64,000 bases of DNA, taken from Ciona savignyi. Taxonomy: Eukaryota > Chordata > Ascidiacea > Phlebobranchia > Cionidae. Made by a program: the position numbers and the translations under genes. This document shows positions 12,090-22,432 of the stretch, piece by piece. Under the pieces are notes generated by a model. It saw only the letters and a program-made list of their open reading frames with translations, did no database searches and was not told the origin of the DNA. How positions within the stretch are numbered: the first letter of the stretch is position 1; every line of letters starts with the position of its first letter. Where the stretch lies: NCBI GenBank assembly GCA_000149265.1, contig CH003363.1, positions 1,035,770-1,099,769 on the forward strand, given 5' to 3'.

Positions 12090-12147
12090 ACGGGCAATGC
12101 TAATTCCCTCCTTCCCGCTTTCCCTCCTTTTAGTTTTTCCCCATTTT
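12090..12147 (+). mobile_element. MITE-A end fragment
   Basis: GGGCAATGCTAA plus the pyrimidine run ending CCCTCCTTTTAG match the right end of the MITE-A family. A weaker echo occurs at 12680-12775. Confidence 0.5.
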
Positions 12148-13147
12148 ACTGAAATGCGATGATCGGTTGCCGCACAGGGGAGCGGGCATATTTGCACGAA
12201 TGGTTACTGCCTCTGCACAACACAAACATATTTTACTTTTAAATGTGGCGAAATATTGTAAAGAAGTAAAACAAGAGCGAAACACATTCACATCAAGCAA
12301 TGCTTCAAATAGCCGCCGTATCCTGTGCGGGGTTCCCCCCTTTCGACCTCACGTATGCGCCATTAAAGTGCGATGTGCAGTTTCTTTGCTTTTTGGTTTT
12401 CACGCCAGTTTATAAATATTTGTCGGGGCTTTTTTTTTGGGGGGGACAACAAAAAAGAAAGAAGGAAAAGTGCGTTATAAAATAAATACCATGGCGTAGG
12501 TTTAGTAATAACGCTGGTCGGTGGGCCAGATATGGGAAAATGACATTCTTAATGAGCCGGATTTTTACATTAATAGTATTCAATATCTTCATTACAGGGT
12601 ATGGTTAGATACAGTCTGCGGGCCGGTCAAAATCCCTTCATGAACTAAACCCGGTCCGTCGGCTGTATTTTTGCCCGTGTCTATGTTAGAGAGAGGGTGA
12701 GTTCAGGGGTTAAAGTGTTTGTTTTAACTACTACTGTCCCCTTTTACCGTCTTCCCTTATTTTAGTTGTGTCCCAATTTTTATTCGACTATTCAAGTACT
12801 GAATAAAGACAGTCCAAAATTGCGATTAACTTTATTTCCAATAGAAACAGGGTTCTTAATCTGGTGAAAAAGAATTCCTTCATTACCAGCTTTGGAAAGG
12901 GGCCTGTTTTTCTCAGGGGCGGGTAACGAAAGTCGTTAAAACTTACACTGACAGAAACCAAAGTGACAGAAACCAAAGTCAAGACGAAACCACTATTCGG
13001 TTTTATTTAGATTTTATTATTAATGGGAGAAATATGGTGCTAGGTGACTTTATACAGCTGATTATTTCAAGCATCCCACCAGAATAACATTTACAATGTC
13101 CATTTTTTATAATACATGCGGCATATTTCGCTTCAAGTTTTCACAGA
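12148..13147. other. Gene-free, 3' flank of NOSIP
   Basis: No coding exon is seen. On the minus strand, AATAAA signals at 13013-13018 and 13002-13007 lie about 130-145 bases beyond the NOSIP stop and are good poly(A) candidates. There is a G-run at 12440-12446. Confidence 0.4.
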
Positions 13148-16100
13148 TCAAGCCATAATAACGGGCCGGTACGCTTTTGAATCGAGCGTCTCGTTGGTGC
13201 TCGCAAAACCCGTACCCCCTCTAGTGAGCGGTATGATGTCAGTCTCTTTTAAAACTTCGTCGGTTACCGGATGTCGCATTCCGTTTTTCCGGATTATCTT
13301 GTCGACGCACTCGAGAGTGACGACATGTCCGGTCGGTTTCAACACGGCACAAGGAACGGAGTTACCGAGTGTGTCATGAGTCACTGCGCACATCCATCGA
13401 GCCTTGGGAGTGCATTAAAACAAAATGTTTGATTAGGGGGATAGGATATTCATGTGTGTCCCTGTGAATGGGAAAACCAAGGAGGTTAACACACAAGCAA
13501 TCGTTAGATCACCTCGCGCCCACCGTCGGGTTACCGGAACTATTGCAATATGATGTGTATGATTCACACATTCCTTTAATTTGGTAGAACCCATTAATCT
13601 GTTGGGTTCAGGCAATGTCTGTTAAGTGTCTTGCCCAAGGACACAACCGACTAGCTAGTGACCAGTTTCGTACCTCCAACCCTTTGGCTGAAAGGCGACG
13701 CACTAAACCACCAGACTAACCCGTCGGACTATTAAATTAAACTTTTTTTGTTCAGACGAATTGCTTGGTGATTAGTGCGTCGCCCTTTTCAGTCGGAGAG
13801 TTGAAGAATCAAAACTGTTGTTAGCTGGTCGGTTGTGTCTTTGAGCAGTTGGTGGACATTGCCTTGACTTGACACAGAGCATTGATGGGTGTTACGGAAC
13901 AGAAGAAACATATTAATCATTTATAACACACTGCAATAGCTCCGATATACCCCGACAGTGGATGATAAGGTTAATACATTTTCCCATTCACAGGGAAAAA
14001 CGCAAATATCCTATTCTTTCTTAGTTCAGTTATAAAACCATTGGTCACATAAGTTCAGTTGCATAAGCAGAACTAAAAAGCTCTATAAAAATACTTTAAA
14101 CAAAATACCTTTTTTGAAATGACAGAAGTTTTCTTATCACGGTCAGCAATTGGCGTGAACTTGACTGTGATTAAATCCTTCATTTTGATTGGCTTGTTAC
14201 TCATTGGGCAGTATACCTGAAATTATGAAAACTATTTAGAAAAGAATATTTTTTTAATGTGACATGAACATAAGGAATAATTTAATAATTTTATCATCTT
14301 CAACCTGGGTTGCAAAATGGCCAAAAATGGGTCATTTTTAAGTGACTCAAACTTGCGTCTAAAAGATGATGACCAGACAGGTTAGAATAGGATTTTCACT
14401 TTTATCCCCGTGAATGGGAAAACAAAGGAGGTTAACACACGGGCAATCGTCAGATCACTTGTGCCTACCGTCGGGTTACCAGAGCTATTTCAGTGTGTTG
14501 TATATGATAGACACATTCCTTTAATTTAGTAGAACCCATTAATCCGCTGGGTTCAGGCAATTCCGTAAAGTGCCTTGTTTAAGGACACAACCGACTAGCT
14601 AGCACCAGTTTTGTACCTAGAATCCTTCGGCTGAAAGGCAACGCACAGATTTTACACACTCCAATAGCTTCAGTAGAATATGGTGTTTGTCATAATAACT
14701 GCCATTGTCGACCCATGTAATAAACCCACTGTTGAATGCTCTATCTGTACCAAATACCTTTGAATCTGGCTTCTTAACTTTTGTTTCCTTAGCTTGAGGC
14801 GTCAAAGCAGGGATCCAGAAACTTGGAAGATCTTTGTCGTTTTTGTCAAAAACCTTACTTGATGAAGTGCGCTGCACTGAACCTGGAGTTAGATATCTTG
14901 GAATTAAAATCTTAACTCAGAAATTACAATGTCAAAAAATTGTACTAATTTTTTAACTCTTAAAAGTTTGTTTTATAATTTGAAGTGTAACTTAGAAATA
15001 AGAATGTCCAATTTTTAATTCTGAAAATATTTTCTTGAAATGTAAAGTGTAACTCAGAAACAAGAGAGCCCATTTTCTCAGTGTGATTTCGACAGTTGTT
15101 TAGAATAAACCTTTAAATTTAACAAAAAAAAGATACTCTGGTTTATGTAGTGGGTGTTGTAACATGGGTAACCAACATAATACTTTATACTATAGGTTGA
15201 GCTATGGCAGTGTGTTAAGGCCACAACAGTTAGTGTGTTAAAGCCACAACAGTTGGTTTTCGCCTTGTCCAATGCCACAGTGCAATAGCTGCGGTTAATA
15301 TTTATCAAGCAACCCTTCATTTATGTCTTTTCCGATACAAATCTCACTGGAAGGTTCCACCGATGTCTTCGTAAAAGCATTACTCGTCTTGCTAACGATC
15401 GATTTCTCATTTTTCATAAATTTTTCGACTTTATTTTTGTGTTCTGCTTCAGCGATTTCCTTTAATTCCTGTTCGTCTTTCTTCTTTTGTTTCTCGTACG
15501 CTTTCGTTTGTTTGGCTAATAATCTGGAACAAGTGAGGATTATGTAAATTGGGAAAAGGTCGCAGTGGCCCTGCAAGTAAAAAAAGTTTAAAAATAAAAA
15601 AATACCAGAAAGTGCAGTTGGAAGTTATTGTTTCTTTACTGTAAAATTTATTTATGCCTTCTTTGAAATCATAGGAGTAAAGTTATAGCAGTCCCTCTAT
15701 TTTGTACAGGTCCGCTAGATCACTAAGGTCCAGCGAGACTTGCCGCGAAAAAATTATGTTTGTTGAATGAATACCAGCTCGGGTTGGATTTGTGTCGGAA
15801 AATACGTCCTGTATGTGAAGATGTTATTCAAGTATTTAAATTTAAAGTTTATGAGCTACAATGCAATGTAGCATTGGGTCGCTATGATGCACGAGAGGTT
15901 GAAGCTCAGCTTGTTGAGTTGGATAAACTGATGGTTTCTGTTGAAGCGGCACCACCTGGTGATGTGAGGCGATGGGTTGTTGCATGTGATTATGCCCGTT
16001 GCTTACATCGGCTTCGTCGCTTCGCTCACGCAGTTGATGTTTGGGAAACATGTCTTCATTATCGTGAACAATGGGAACAAACAGCAGATGCCAAATATGT

Positions 16101-17524
16101 GATGAAATACAACAAACCCTCGTTGTTAATTTCATACTCATATTCACTTATATTCGTTGGAAATTACGACAAGGCAATTGAAGTGTTGCACAAAGCTTTG
16201 AGAATGTTANNNNNNNNNNNNNNNNNNNNNNNNNNNNNNNNNNNNNNNNNNNNNNNNNNNNNNNNNNNNNNNNNNNNNNNNNNNNNNNNNNNNNNNNNNN
16301 NNNNNNNNNTCCCATTAATCTATGACAGCGGTTCTCAAACTGGGGTCCGCGGTCTTTTTGGGTCCGCGAGACAATTTTCTGGGACCGCGAAGCACCTTCC
16401 AAAAAATTAAAACGACGCTACTGAAGAAAAAAATGTGTAAAATTAGGTTTTCAATCAACTTTTCTTCCAATCAACTTAACAAACACAATTTGTCATGAAA
16501 GCTTACAGGCTACATCAGCATTTATGACATCACAAGAAGCTATTTGATGTCACATTAGTGCATTTTAAAAGTACCAACAAGCCTATCTGAGACTGCAGAA
16601 CTCCTACTGTAGTAGGAAATAGCCCGTATGGAAAGTACGTCAATTTTCGCCTAAATCTCGAGTGTTCACGCGCCAAATATTTAAGTGTGCAGTGTGCAAA
16701 CGTCCAAGAATGCATACTTCAAGTGTGCACACAATCTCCTTTTCATAACTGATTTACCAAAATCTTAAAAAACATATTATTCTATCCTCAATCTTTCGTG
16801 TCCGCCAGCTAACATATCTATTTACATAACTAAAAATGTACGTAAAGTAAATTACCCGAGGTCCAGAGGTAGGTTTACAGGTTTATTGAAAATTATACGA
16901 TGTTTATACTGCCAGCTCGCGAGCGTGTGTGAAATTACCCAAGTGTGCAAAAGACGCAAGGAAAAAAACTCGAATGTGCAGCTGCCGTACTTTCCATACT
17001 GGGGAAATAGTACAACTCCTATTATAGTAGGAGTAAACCTTTAAAAAATGCCAAGATTAGAGGCGTCTCGTTTTTCCTTAAGCCATGCATCCGGGTTAAT
17101 ATGTTTTGTTTTAGAATTTTAACGTTGCTAAATTTTTCGTGTTACTTCCCTCTTTTTCCAGGAGATCGTGAGTCATTTAAAAAATTGCTAGGGGACCGTT
17201 GCGTAATTTTTTTAAAAAAGTTTGAGAACCGCTGATCTATGAAGTGCATTTTGTATTAAGTAAATTTTTACAAGTACAGAACAATAATTTTCTTTACATG
17301 TTTTGTAAGCAAAAGTTTATGATAACGTAAAAGGACAACCCCACGAGTCGGTATGTAAGCCACAAAGAATTCCGCTACCACGAGTATTGTTACGAACTAA
17401 CCTTAACTGAGTCTTTGCCCAGACGAGCAGCTAAAGTTCCGAAGTTAGATTGTTCCGCATCCTTTTGCCTTTCGTGGTAGGAATACACGGCACTCGCTGT
17501 TGAGTTTTTACCATGTCTTGTCAT
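13148..17524 (-). CDS. NOSIP: NOSIP, nitric oxide synthase-interacting protein / E3 ubiquitin ligase, one exon missing
   Basis: The family pairs a split U-box-like zinc region with a coiled coil and ubiquitinates partners such as PP2A; vertebrate NOSIP also binds nitric oxide synthases. Exons on the minus strand: 17524-17402 (MTRHGKNSTASAVYSYHERQ, nearly identical to the human start), 15523-15348 (coiled coil, KQTKAYEKQKKKDEQEL), 14882-14758 (DKDLPSFWIPALTPQAKETK), 14216-14109 (CPMSNKPIKMKDL, second zinc-ligand region) and 13402-13148 (CAVTHDTLGN, CVDKIIRK, RGGTGFA, stop). Listed exons join in phase except between the first two, where phase 0 meets phase 2: the exon for the first zinc/U-box part (human residues about 42-80) is absent. 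The interval holds a 100-N gap, so I read this as assembly loss rather than gene decay. Donor choice at 15348 (GTGAGA) is the best of three. Confidence 0.9.
13438..13728 (-). repeat. SINE1 copy ending 35 bp before the last NOSIP exon
   Basis: Complete from GATAGGATATTCATG to ACCCGTCGGAC. It is in the sense direction of NOSIP, with its tail facing the acceptor at 13403-13404. Confidence 0.85.
13768..14017 (+). repeat. SINE1 copy, diverged
   Basis: Head ATTAGTGCGTCGCC, central GGTCGGTTGTGTCTTTG, and tail AATATCCTATTC are recognisable. Antisense within NOSIP. Confidence 0.7.
14384..14650 (-). repeat. SINE1 copy
   Basis: Runs from TAGAATAGGATTTTCAC to CTGAAAGGCAACGCA; the outermost head is lost. 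It sits in the NOSIP intron between exons 14758-14882 and 14109-14216. Confidence 0.8.
15730..16209 (+). CDS. Partial exon of an unrecognised TPR-like helical protein, cut by the assembly gap
   Basis: An open frame of about 160 codons follows a possible TAAG acceptor at 15729 and runs without stop into the N gap. It is rich in Leu, Ala, Tyr and Arg in helix-pair spacing; the segment ending YSLIFVGNYDKAIEVLHKAL reads like a tetratricopeptide repeat, and earlier stretches (DYARCLHRLRRFAHAVDVWE) look similar. No start codon or 3' end is visible. It lies on the strand opposite NOSIP, where NOSIP's missing exon should be. It may be an exon of a gene nested in the intron or a misjoined piece of another locus. 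Confidence 0.5.
16210..16309. other. Assembly gap, 100 N
   Basis: Exactly 100 N, the usual placeholder for a gap of unknown size. The true distance and content are unknown, and the NOSIP zinc exon may lie in it. Confidence 0.99.
16326..17234. mobile_element. Non-autonomous hAT-like DNA transposon
   Basis: Perfect 16-bp terminal inverted repeats CAGCGGTTCTCAAACT and a perfect 8-bp target duplication ATCTATGA (16318-16325 and 17235-17242) mark a 909-bp element. Ends of this type and 8-bp duplications are typical of the hAT superfamily. No transposase frame is present. A second transposon sits inside it. Confidence 0.9.
16623..17002. mobile_element. Nested DNA transposon inside the hAT-like element
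   Basis: The ends CCCGTATGGAAAGTACG and CCAGTATGGAAAGTACG (right end reverse-complemented) agree at nearly all positions, and GGAAATAG is duplicated on both sides (16615-16622 and 17003-17010). The interior has several AGTGTGCA-type subterminal repeats on both strands, as hAT transposase-binding regions do. 380 bp, no coding capacity. Confidence 0.85.
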
Positions 17525-17852
17525 TTTCTATCTTATAATATCAAAAGAAAGACAAAAATTAAAACAAGTTAACTTAAGCCTGAATAAAAAATAGTTTTTC
17601 TGTTAATTTTAGGGAATTCCCCAAGTTCTCAAAAACCAATAACGGATACATGGTAGGCTTTTAGAGTAGTGTTTTTTTTATTAAAAATATACATATATAT
17701 TTATTAAACTGTGAAAAATTAATTACACATTTATTATTAAAATAAAAGGTTTTAAATGAACTTTTAGTAGTTCTGATTTTTTATGAAGTATACCAATTTC
17801 GGGACTTTCCCGCCTACGAAAAGTATTAGTTCAAAATAAAAAAATGTAGAAG
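17525..17852. promoter_or_regulatory. Two-way promoter between NOSIP and JMJD4
   Basis: Only 328 bp separate the two start codons, which point away from each other. Close to JMJD4 there is ACCAAT at 17792-17797, then GGGACTTTCC (17801-17810), which is a textbook kappaB site, overlapping TTTCCCGCC (17806-17814), a textbook E2F site. The middle is AT-rich with TATATATTTA near 17695. No TATA box is placed as expected for either gene. Confidence 0.6.
17844..17849 (+). promoter_or_regulatory. Start-stop upstream ORF (ATGTAG) before JMJD4
   Basis: An ATG followed at once by TAG ends three bases before the JMJD4 start codon. If the mRNA leader reaches it, ribosomes starting there would terminate without elongating, next to the true start. 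Whether the leader includes it depends on the transcription or trans-splice site, which I cannot see. Confidence 0.6.
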
Positions 17853-20800
17853 ATGGAACAAATAATATCCAGGGAAGTTTTGGACACGATTTGTGCTGAC
17901 ACTGTCACTGCCTTGAACGAAAAATCTGTCTCGCGGCAATCTACGTCGACAAGTATAACAAGAATCTCAAAACCGATAAGTTACAGCCAGTTTTATCACG
18001 ATTACCTCTACAAAAATCGACCCTGTATTTTAAGCGAATGGGCGACCGCAAGTTGGAAAAGTTTAAAAGATTGGAGAACAGAAAATAGTGATGGTTTTAA
18101 ACCAAATTTTAAAAGACTTCTTGAACTGTTTGGAGATGATCAAGTTCCTGTGGCAGACTGCAGGTAAGATGGAACGGCAGAAAAATGTTTACTTTTAAAT
18201 CACCAAGTCTGGAAAGCATGGCGTTTGCATACAGCCCCCCCCCCCTATATGTTTTAAACCCTGAGTCCCCACGAATGTTATTAGGCTATCCATCATATGT
18301 TTCACGCCACCCTGTGTAACACCGTTAAGAGATACGCATGTGTATCACATTCCTGAAATGGAAAAAACTAAAAGGAGGGAAGGCGGGAAGGAGGGAAACC
18401 GCACACTAAAATGAAGATTATGACATTAGAGTTAGTTTTAAACAGGGGGTTGGAGTTAGGGTTAGTTATGGGGTCGAGATTAGTGTTTAGTTGAGAGTTT
18501 TTTTTATTTTTTACAATTTTAATGTGCAGTTTCCCTCCTTCCCTCTTTTCCTCCTTTTAGCATTGCCCCTTGAAATTCGGCACAAATTAATAACATCCAA
18601 ACAAAAAATTCCTCTCAGAAACCGTGAATTCAATTCTCATGTCAAGTTGGAAATGAAATTCAAAGACTTTATTACATATTGGAGGGACAGGATGAATGGT
18701 AACCGTGACAACCGACTCTTGTATTTAAAGGATTGGCATTTTACCAGGTGAAGAATGCACTTTAAATTGTAAGCTGTGTGTTTGGTCAAATGGCCAGTTC
18801 AAAAAGCTTGGTAATTTGTGTATCTCCAATATGTTTAAGTTATTTAAAATTTCACATATCTGGAAAAAAGTAAAATTTGGAATGCAGTTATCCTTCCTAA
18901 ATTTGCATCTGAGTGAACTTCTTAGTATAAGTGCAACACTCATTAAGGAGTGCACCTGCTAGAAACATGTCATACTTTCTTTTTATGATAGATATTTCTA
19001 CAAGTATTTTGATCATCTTATATTATTACATTTACAAACGTATGAATCCTTAATTTTTTGGTTTTTTAGTCCATTATTTTTTACATTGCATAAGGTAAAA
19101 TGTATGCAATTATCAAACAGAAAAATAATAAAAGATGTTGCATCTATTTCCTCATTTTATTACACTAGCTAAAATGCATGAAATTTACGAATTGTGATAA
19201 ACGCGAAGTACTCTTGCCCTAAGCTTGATTGTTTCTTGCGCTTCGCTCCACGTTAACTAGGCGTACTTAGAACCTGTTCCCACTGTTGAACTCCTCTAAC
19301 TAGTGCATTGTAACGTTCAGTTTAGCATTGTGTACATAGTCAGTTTGCTTGTGTGAATTAAACTGTGCAATATATTATCTAGATTCGTAAACAAAGCCTA
19401 CAATGATTAAACCCATTAAACGTATAATAGGTTACAACACTAATAAATAAACAAAAACTGTTATAAATAAAAAACAATTCTTCAGGGAACACTCATCATA
19501 CAAAGTGTATGACACCCCTCAATACTTCACCTCTGATTGGTTGAATGAAATGTTCGATGAAAAAGTTGATTCTTTCACCGATGACTTTCGATTCGTTTAT
19601 ATGGGGCCGGCTGGGACATGGTAATTACTCTGATTATCCTTGTGTAATGCTCCCTGCATTCCTTTTTGTTGGTTACTTGATTGCCCTTAATTTGATGACG
19701 CGTAGGCGCTTATCCTGCTGCGGCACATAGTATAAAAGTTTGCGTTAAATGTGATACCGGGGAATAAAAATTGCCACTATACGATTCGCTAAGAGTTGTG
19801 GGTACAGAACCATGTGTGGGTAAAGCCTCTTTGGTCTCACCAAATAGCTTGGTGGGCTATTTGTATGGTCTTTCAGCCGAATGGTTTTGGGATCTAAACC
19901 AGTCACAGGCGATTCAGTTAAAAGGTCTCGGATAACACTATCTTGAGACTGTTTTCCATCCTTAAACCTTACAACCCAAAGATGACGCACTCATCATGCT
20001 ATGATACTAGAATAATTATATTTTCCTTACTATTCTACTTTGACCTTTCCAGGACCCCCTTTCACGCTGATGTGTACAGATCTTACAGCTGGTCGGCAAA
20101 TATATGTGGGAAAAAGCTGTGGCTGTTATTTCCACCTGGCCATGAGGTATGATGGAAATAATTGTACTGTTCTCATAACTTAAACAGTTCAAAATGACTT
20201 TGTGTGGTTGGTCTGGTCCATCCATTTGAATGTACTTGCTCAAGGCAGAGTTCTTTTAAAGATTGGTGAACGGTGAATGGCATTTTAGGACTACATTGTT
20301 AGATTAATTTAAACTACTACAAAAATAAGAGAAAACTTTTCTTTCCCAGCTTCAATTTTCCAACATGCCTACAATGCTTAAAGTGTTTATAGTACTTCTG
20401 GCAAACGGTTACAGAACCATGTTAATTGGCTTAGCTTTTATTCAACAAAGACACAACAAAATATAAGTTTAACTCAAATAGGAATTATTTGTGGTTTGCA
20501 ATTTTAAAATAAACTTTTTTTTATTAATAAAAAAATGGGGTGCCTCTAAATACTACAGGACCGCTTGTAGCGCTTGGATCACTTAGATTGCTATGGAAAG
20601 TAATTTTAACCCTGTTCCAAACATTAATCTCAACCCCAGAACTAACTTTACCCCAACCCTAACATTAATATCATGGCTTTTGTAATTACGAAGCATAGTA
20701 AGCGATCCAAGCGATCCAAGCGATCCAAGCGCTCCATGCGATTCAAGCGGTCCTGTTGTATTTAGAGGTACCAAAAAAATGTGCCTCTAATTTATTCAGT

Positions 20801-22371
20801 ATTTTTTTTTCTAAGTTTTAATAATGTTGAAGGAAAAATTGAAAGACATCAACGGCCATCTTCCGTACGATGTTCGTGATGTCATCAGTGATGATGTCAT
20901 GAAACCCATTGAAGTGGAACAGGTAGCAGGAGAGGTGATTTTTGTACCTAGTGGTTGGCACCACCAAGTGTGTAATTTAGTAAGTTAAAAATATGTAAAA
21001 ATGTTTATTTTCTATTACATTGATTGTATGTCTAAAATTGGTTATATTACCTGTTTTGGTGAAGTTTAATATGTTGTGTACTTTGGAAAGTCACTTAGTG
21101 AACATTGCCAAACCCAGTGGATTGATGGGTTACAAATTAAAGGAACGTCTTAATCATACACAACACACTTCAATAGCTCTGGTAACCTGATGGTAGGTGC
21201 GAGGTGATCTGACGATTGACCCTGTGTTAACTTTCAATGTATTTTTCCATTCACAGAGATAAAAATTTGAATATTCTATGTTTCTGTTGACAAAAAAGTG
21301 TTATAGAATATTCATGTTTTATACCCATAAATGGATAAATGTGGAATAGTCATCACATAAAAAAATCGTCAAATTAAATTGAATTTACTTTTTAACCACC
21401 CTATATTTTTTGTTTTAGAAAAAAAAACATTAATATTCTATCCTGGTCACCAAAGAGTCGACATGTGGTAATCTGATGTTTTTTTTGTTCTAACCAACTA
21501 ATTATTTCTTTACCCCCAGGAAGACACCATATCCATCAACCATAACTGGTTCAATGGTTGTTGTGTTAGGCAGGTTTGGTCCTTTCTACAATCCGAGTTA
21601 CGTTTGGTTGAGCATGAAATTGAAGATTGCCGGAGTTTAATGGAACCACAGGAATGGGAGGATCAGTGTCAGGTTGGGAGGCTTTAACTGATCAAAAAAC
21701 TTCTTTTGTATTAAAAAAGTATAAATGCATATTAATTAACCTCCGGCCGGTTAGTCTGGCAGGTAAGTGCGTCGCTTTTCAATCGAAAGGTTGCAGGTAC
21801 GAAACTAGTCGCTAGCTAGTCGGTTGTGTCCTTGGGCAAGGGACATTGCCTTAACCCAGCAGATTAATGGGTTCTACCAAATTAAAGGAACAAGTCTATC
21901 ATATACAACACACTGCAATAGCTCCGGTAACCCGACGGTGGGCGCGAGGTAATCTAACGATTACCCGTGTGTTAACCACTTGGTTTTCCCATTCACAGGG
22001 ATAAACATGAATATCATATCCTGTTTCAGGTTTTGTTGAAATGCAATTCTGGAATCGATTTCGAACAATTCCACACGATGCTTTGTTGTGTTGTCAATGC
22101 TCGCTGTGATGTCATAATGCCGCAGCGACAAACAATCCATGCAGAATCAATTGATTATGACATCATAAAGAAACGTTGCATTGAGTGTATGACATCACTA
22201 AAAACATGTTTGGCTTCTGTGAAAACTGTCGAGTCACAAGCAGTAGCTGATTTATGCCTAGTCATGCCGACTTTGCTTGATTTCTCTAAAAGAACTGAAT
22301 ATAACTGTTCAGTGTTATCCTGTATTTGTGATGTCATGGTGACGTTTATTAAACAAAACACAGCTCGGTAG
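17853..22371 (+). CDS. JMJD4: JMJD4, JmjC 2-oxoglutarate lysyl hydroxylase of release factor eRF1
   Basis: JMJD4 hydroxylates the NIKS lysine of eRF1 in vertebrates and aids translation termination. Seven exons join in phase: 17853-18163, 18619-18747, 19486-19620, 20053-20146, 20833-20979, 21520-21672, 22030-22371, giving 436 residues, close to the human length. Family landmarks in order: KPISYSQFYHDYLYKNRPCI at the start, LYLKDWHF, the iron-binding FHAD (exon 4), the cofactor lysine in CGKKLWLLFPPGHE, DINGHLPYDV, then VFVPSGWHHQV with the second iron histidine. The exon 5 start is set by phase and family match at AAG/GAA 20832-20833; the upstream TAAG gives the wrong phase. The gene shares its promoter with NOSIP and ends 61 bp from the SLC6 stop. 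Introns 1, 4 and 6 carry MITE-A, a Mutator-like MITE and SINE1. It looks intact. Confidence 0.95.
18366..18569 (+). mobile_element. MITE-A copy in JMJD4 intron 1
   Basis: Inverted ends ACTAAAAGGAGGGAAG and CCTCCTTTTAGC flank a GGGTTAG-rich core. Its right end CCTCCTTTTAG is a good 3' splice signal in its own right and lies 50 bp before exon 2. Confidence 0.75.
20538..20772. mobile_element. Mutator-like MITE in JMJD4 intron 4
   Basis: Terminal inverted repeats of about 29 bp (GGTGCCTCTAAATACTACAG and GGTACCTCTAAATACAACAG start each arm, 27 of 29 matching) lie between perfect 9-bp copies of AAAAAAATG (20529-20537, 20773-20781). A 9-bp duplication suits the Mutator superfamily. The interior has AGCGATCCA direct repeats and a core resembling MITE-A. 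Confidence 0.8.
21080..21280 (+). repeat. SINE1 copy, head lost
   Basis: Begins at GTCACTTAGTGAACATTGCC and ends at GAATATTC; JMJD4 intron 5, sense. Confidence 0.75.
21742..22024 (+). repeat. SINE1 copy that fills JMJD4 intron 6
   Basis: Complete from CCGGTTAGTCTGGCAGG to ATGAATATCATATCC. The intron is 357 bp and about 280 of it is this SINE; its tail leads straight into TTTCAG and exon 7 at 22030. Confidence 0.9.
22345..22350 (-). terminator. Candidate poly(A) signal of SLC6, inside the last JMJD4 exon
   Basis: AATAAA on the minus strand, 83 bases beyond the SLC6 stop codon and within JMJD4 coding sequence. Use of it would make the two mRNAs overlap antisense. Confidence 0.5.
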
Positions 22372-22432
22372 AAATTGGTTATTACATCATCATAGGTGAC
22401 ATCATTAATTTTTGATGACATGATCAAAATTA

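Noticed and set aside
16148-16402. Open frames running through the N gap
   Set aside because: They are made of undefined codons and transposon end sequence.
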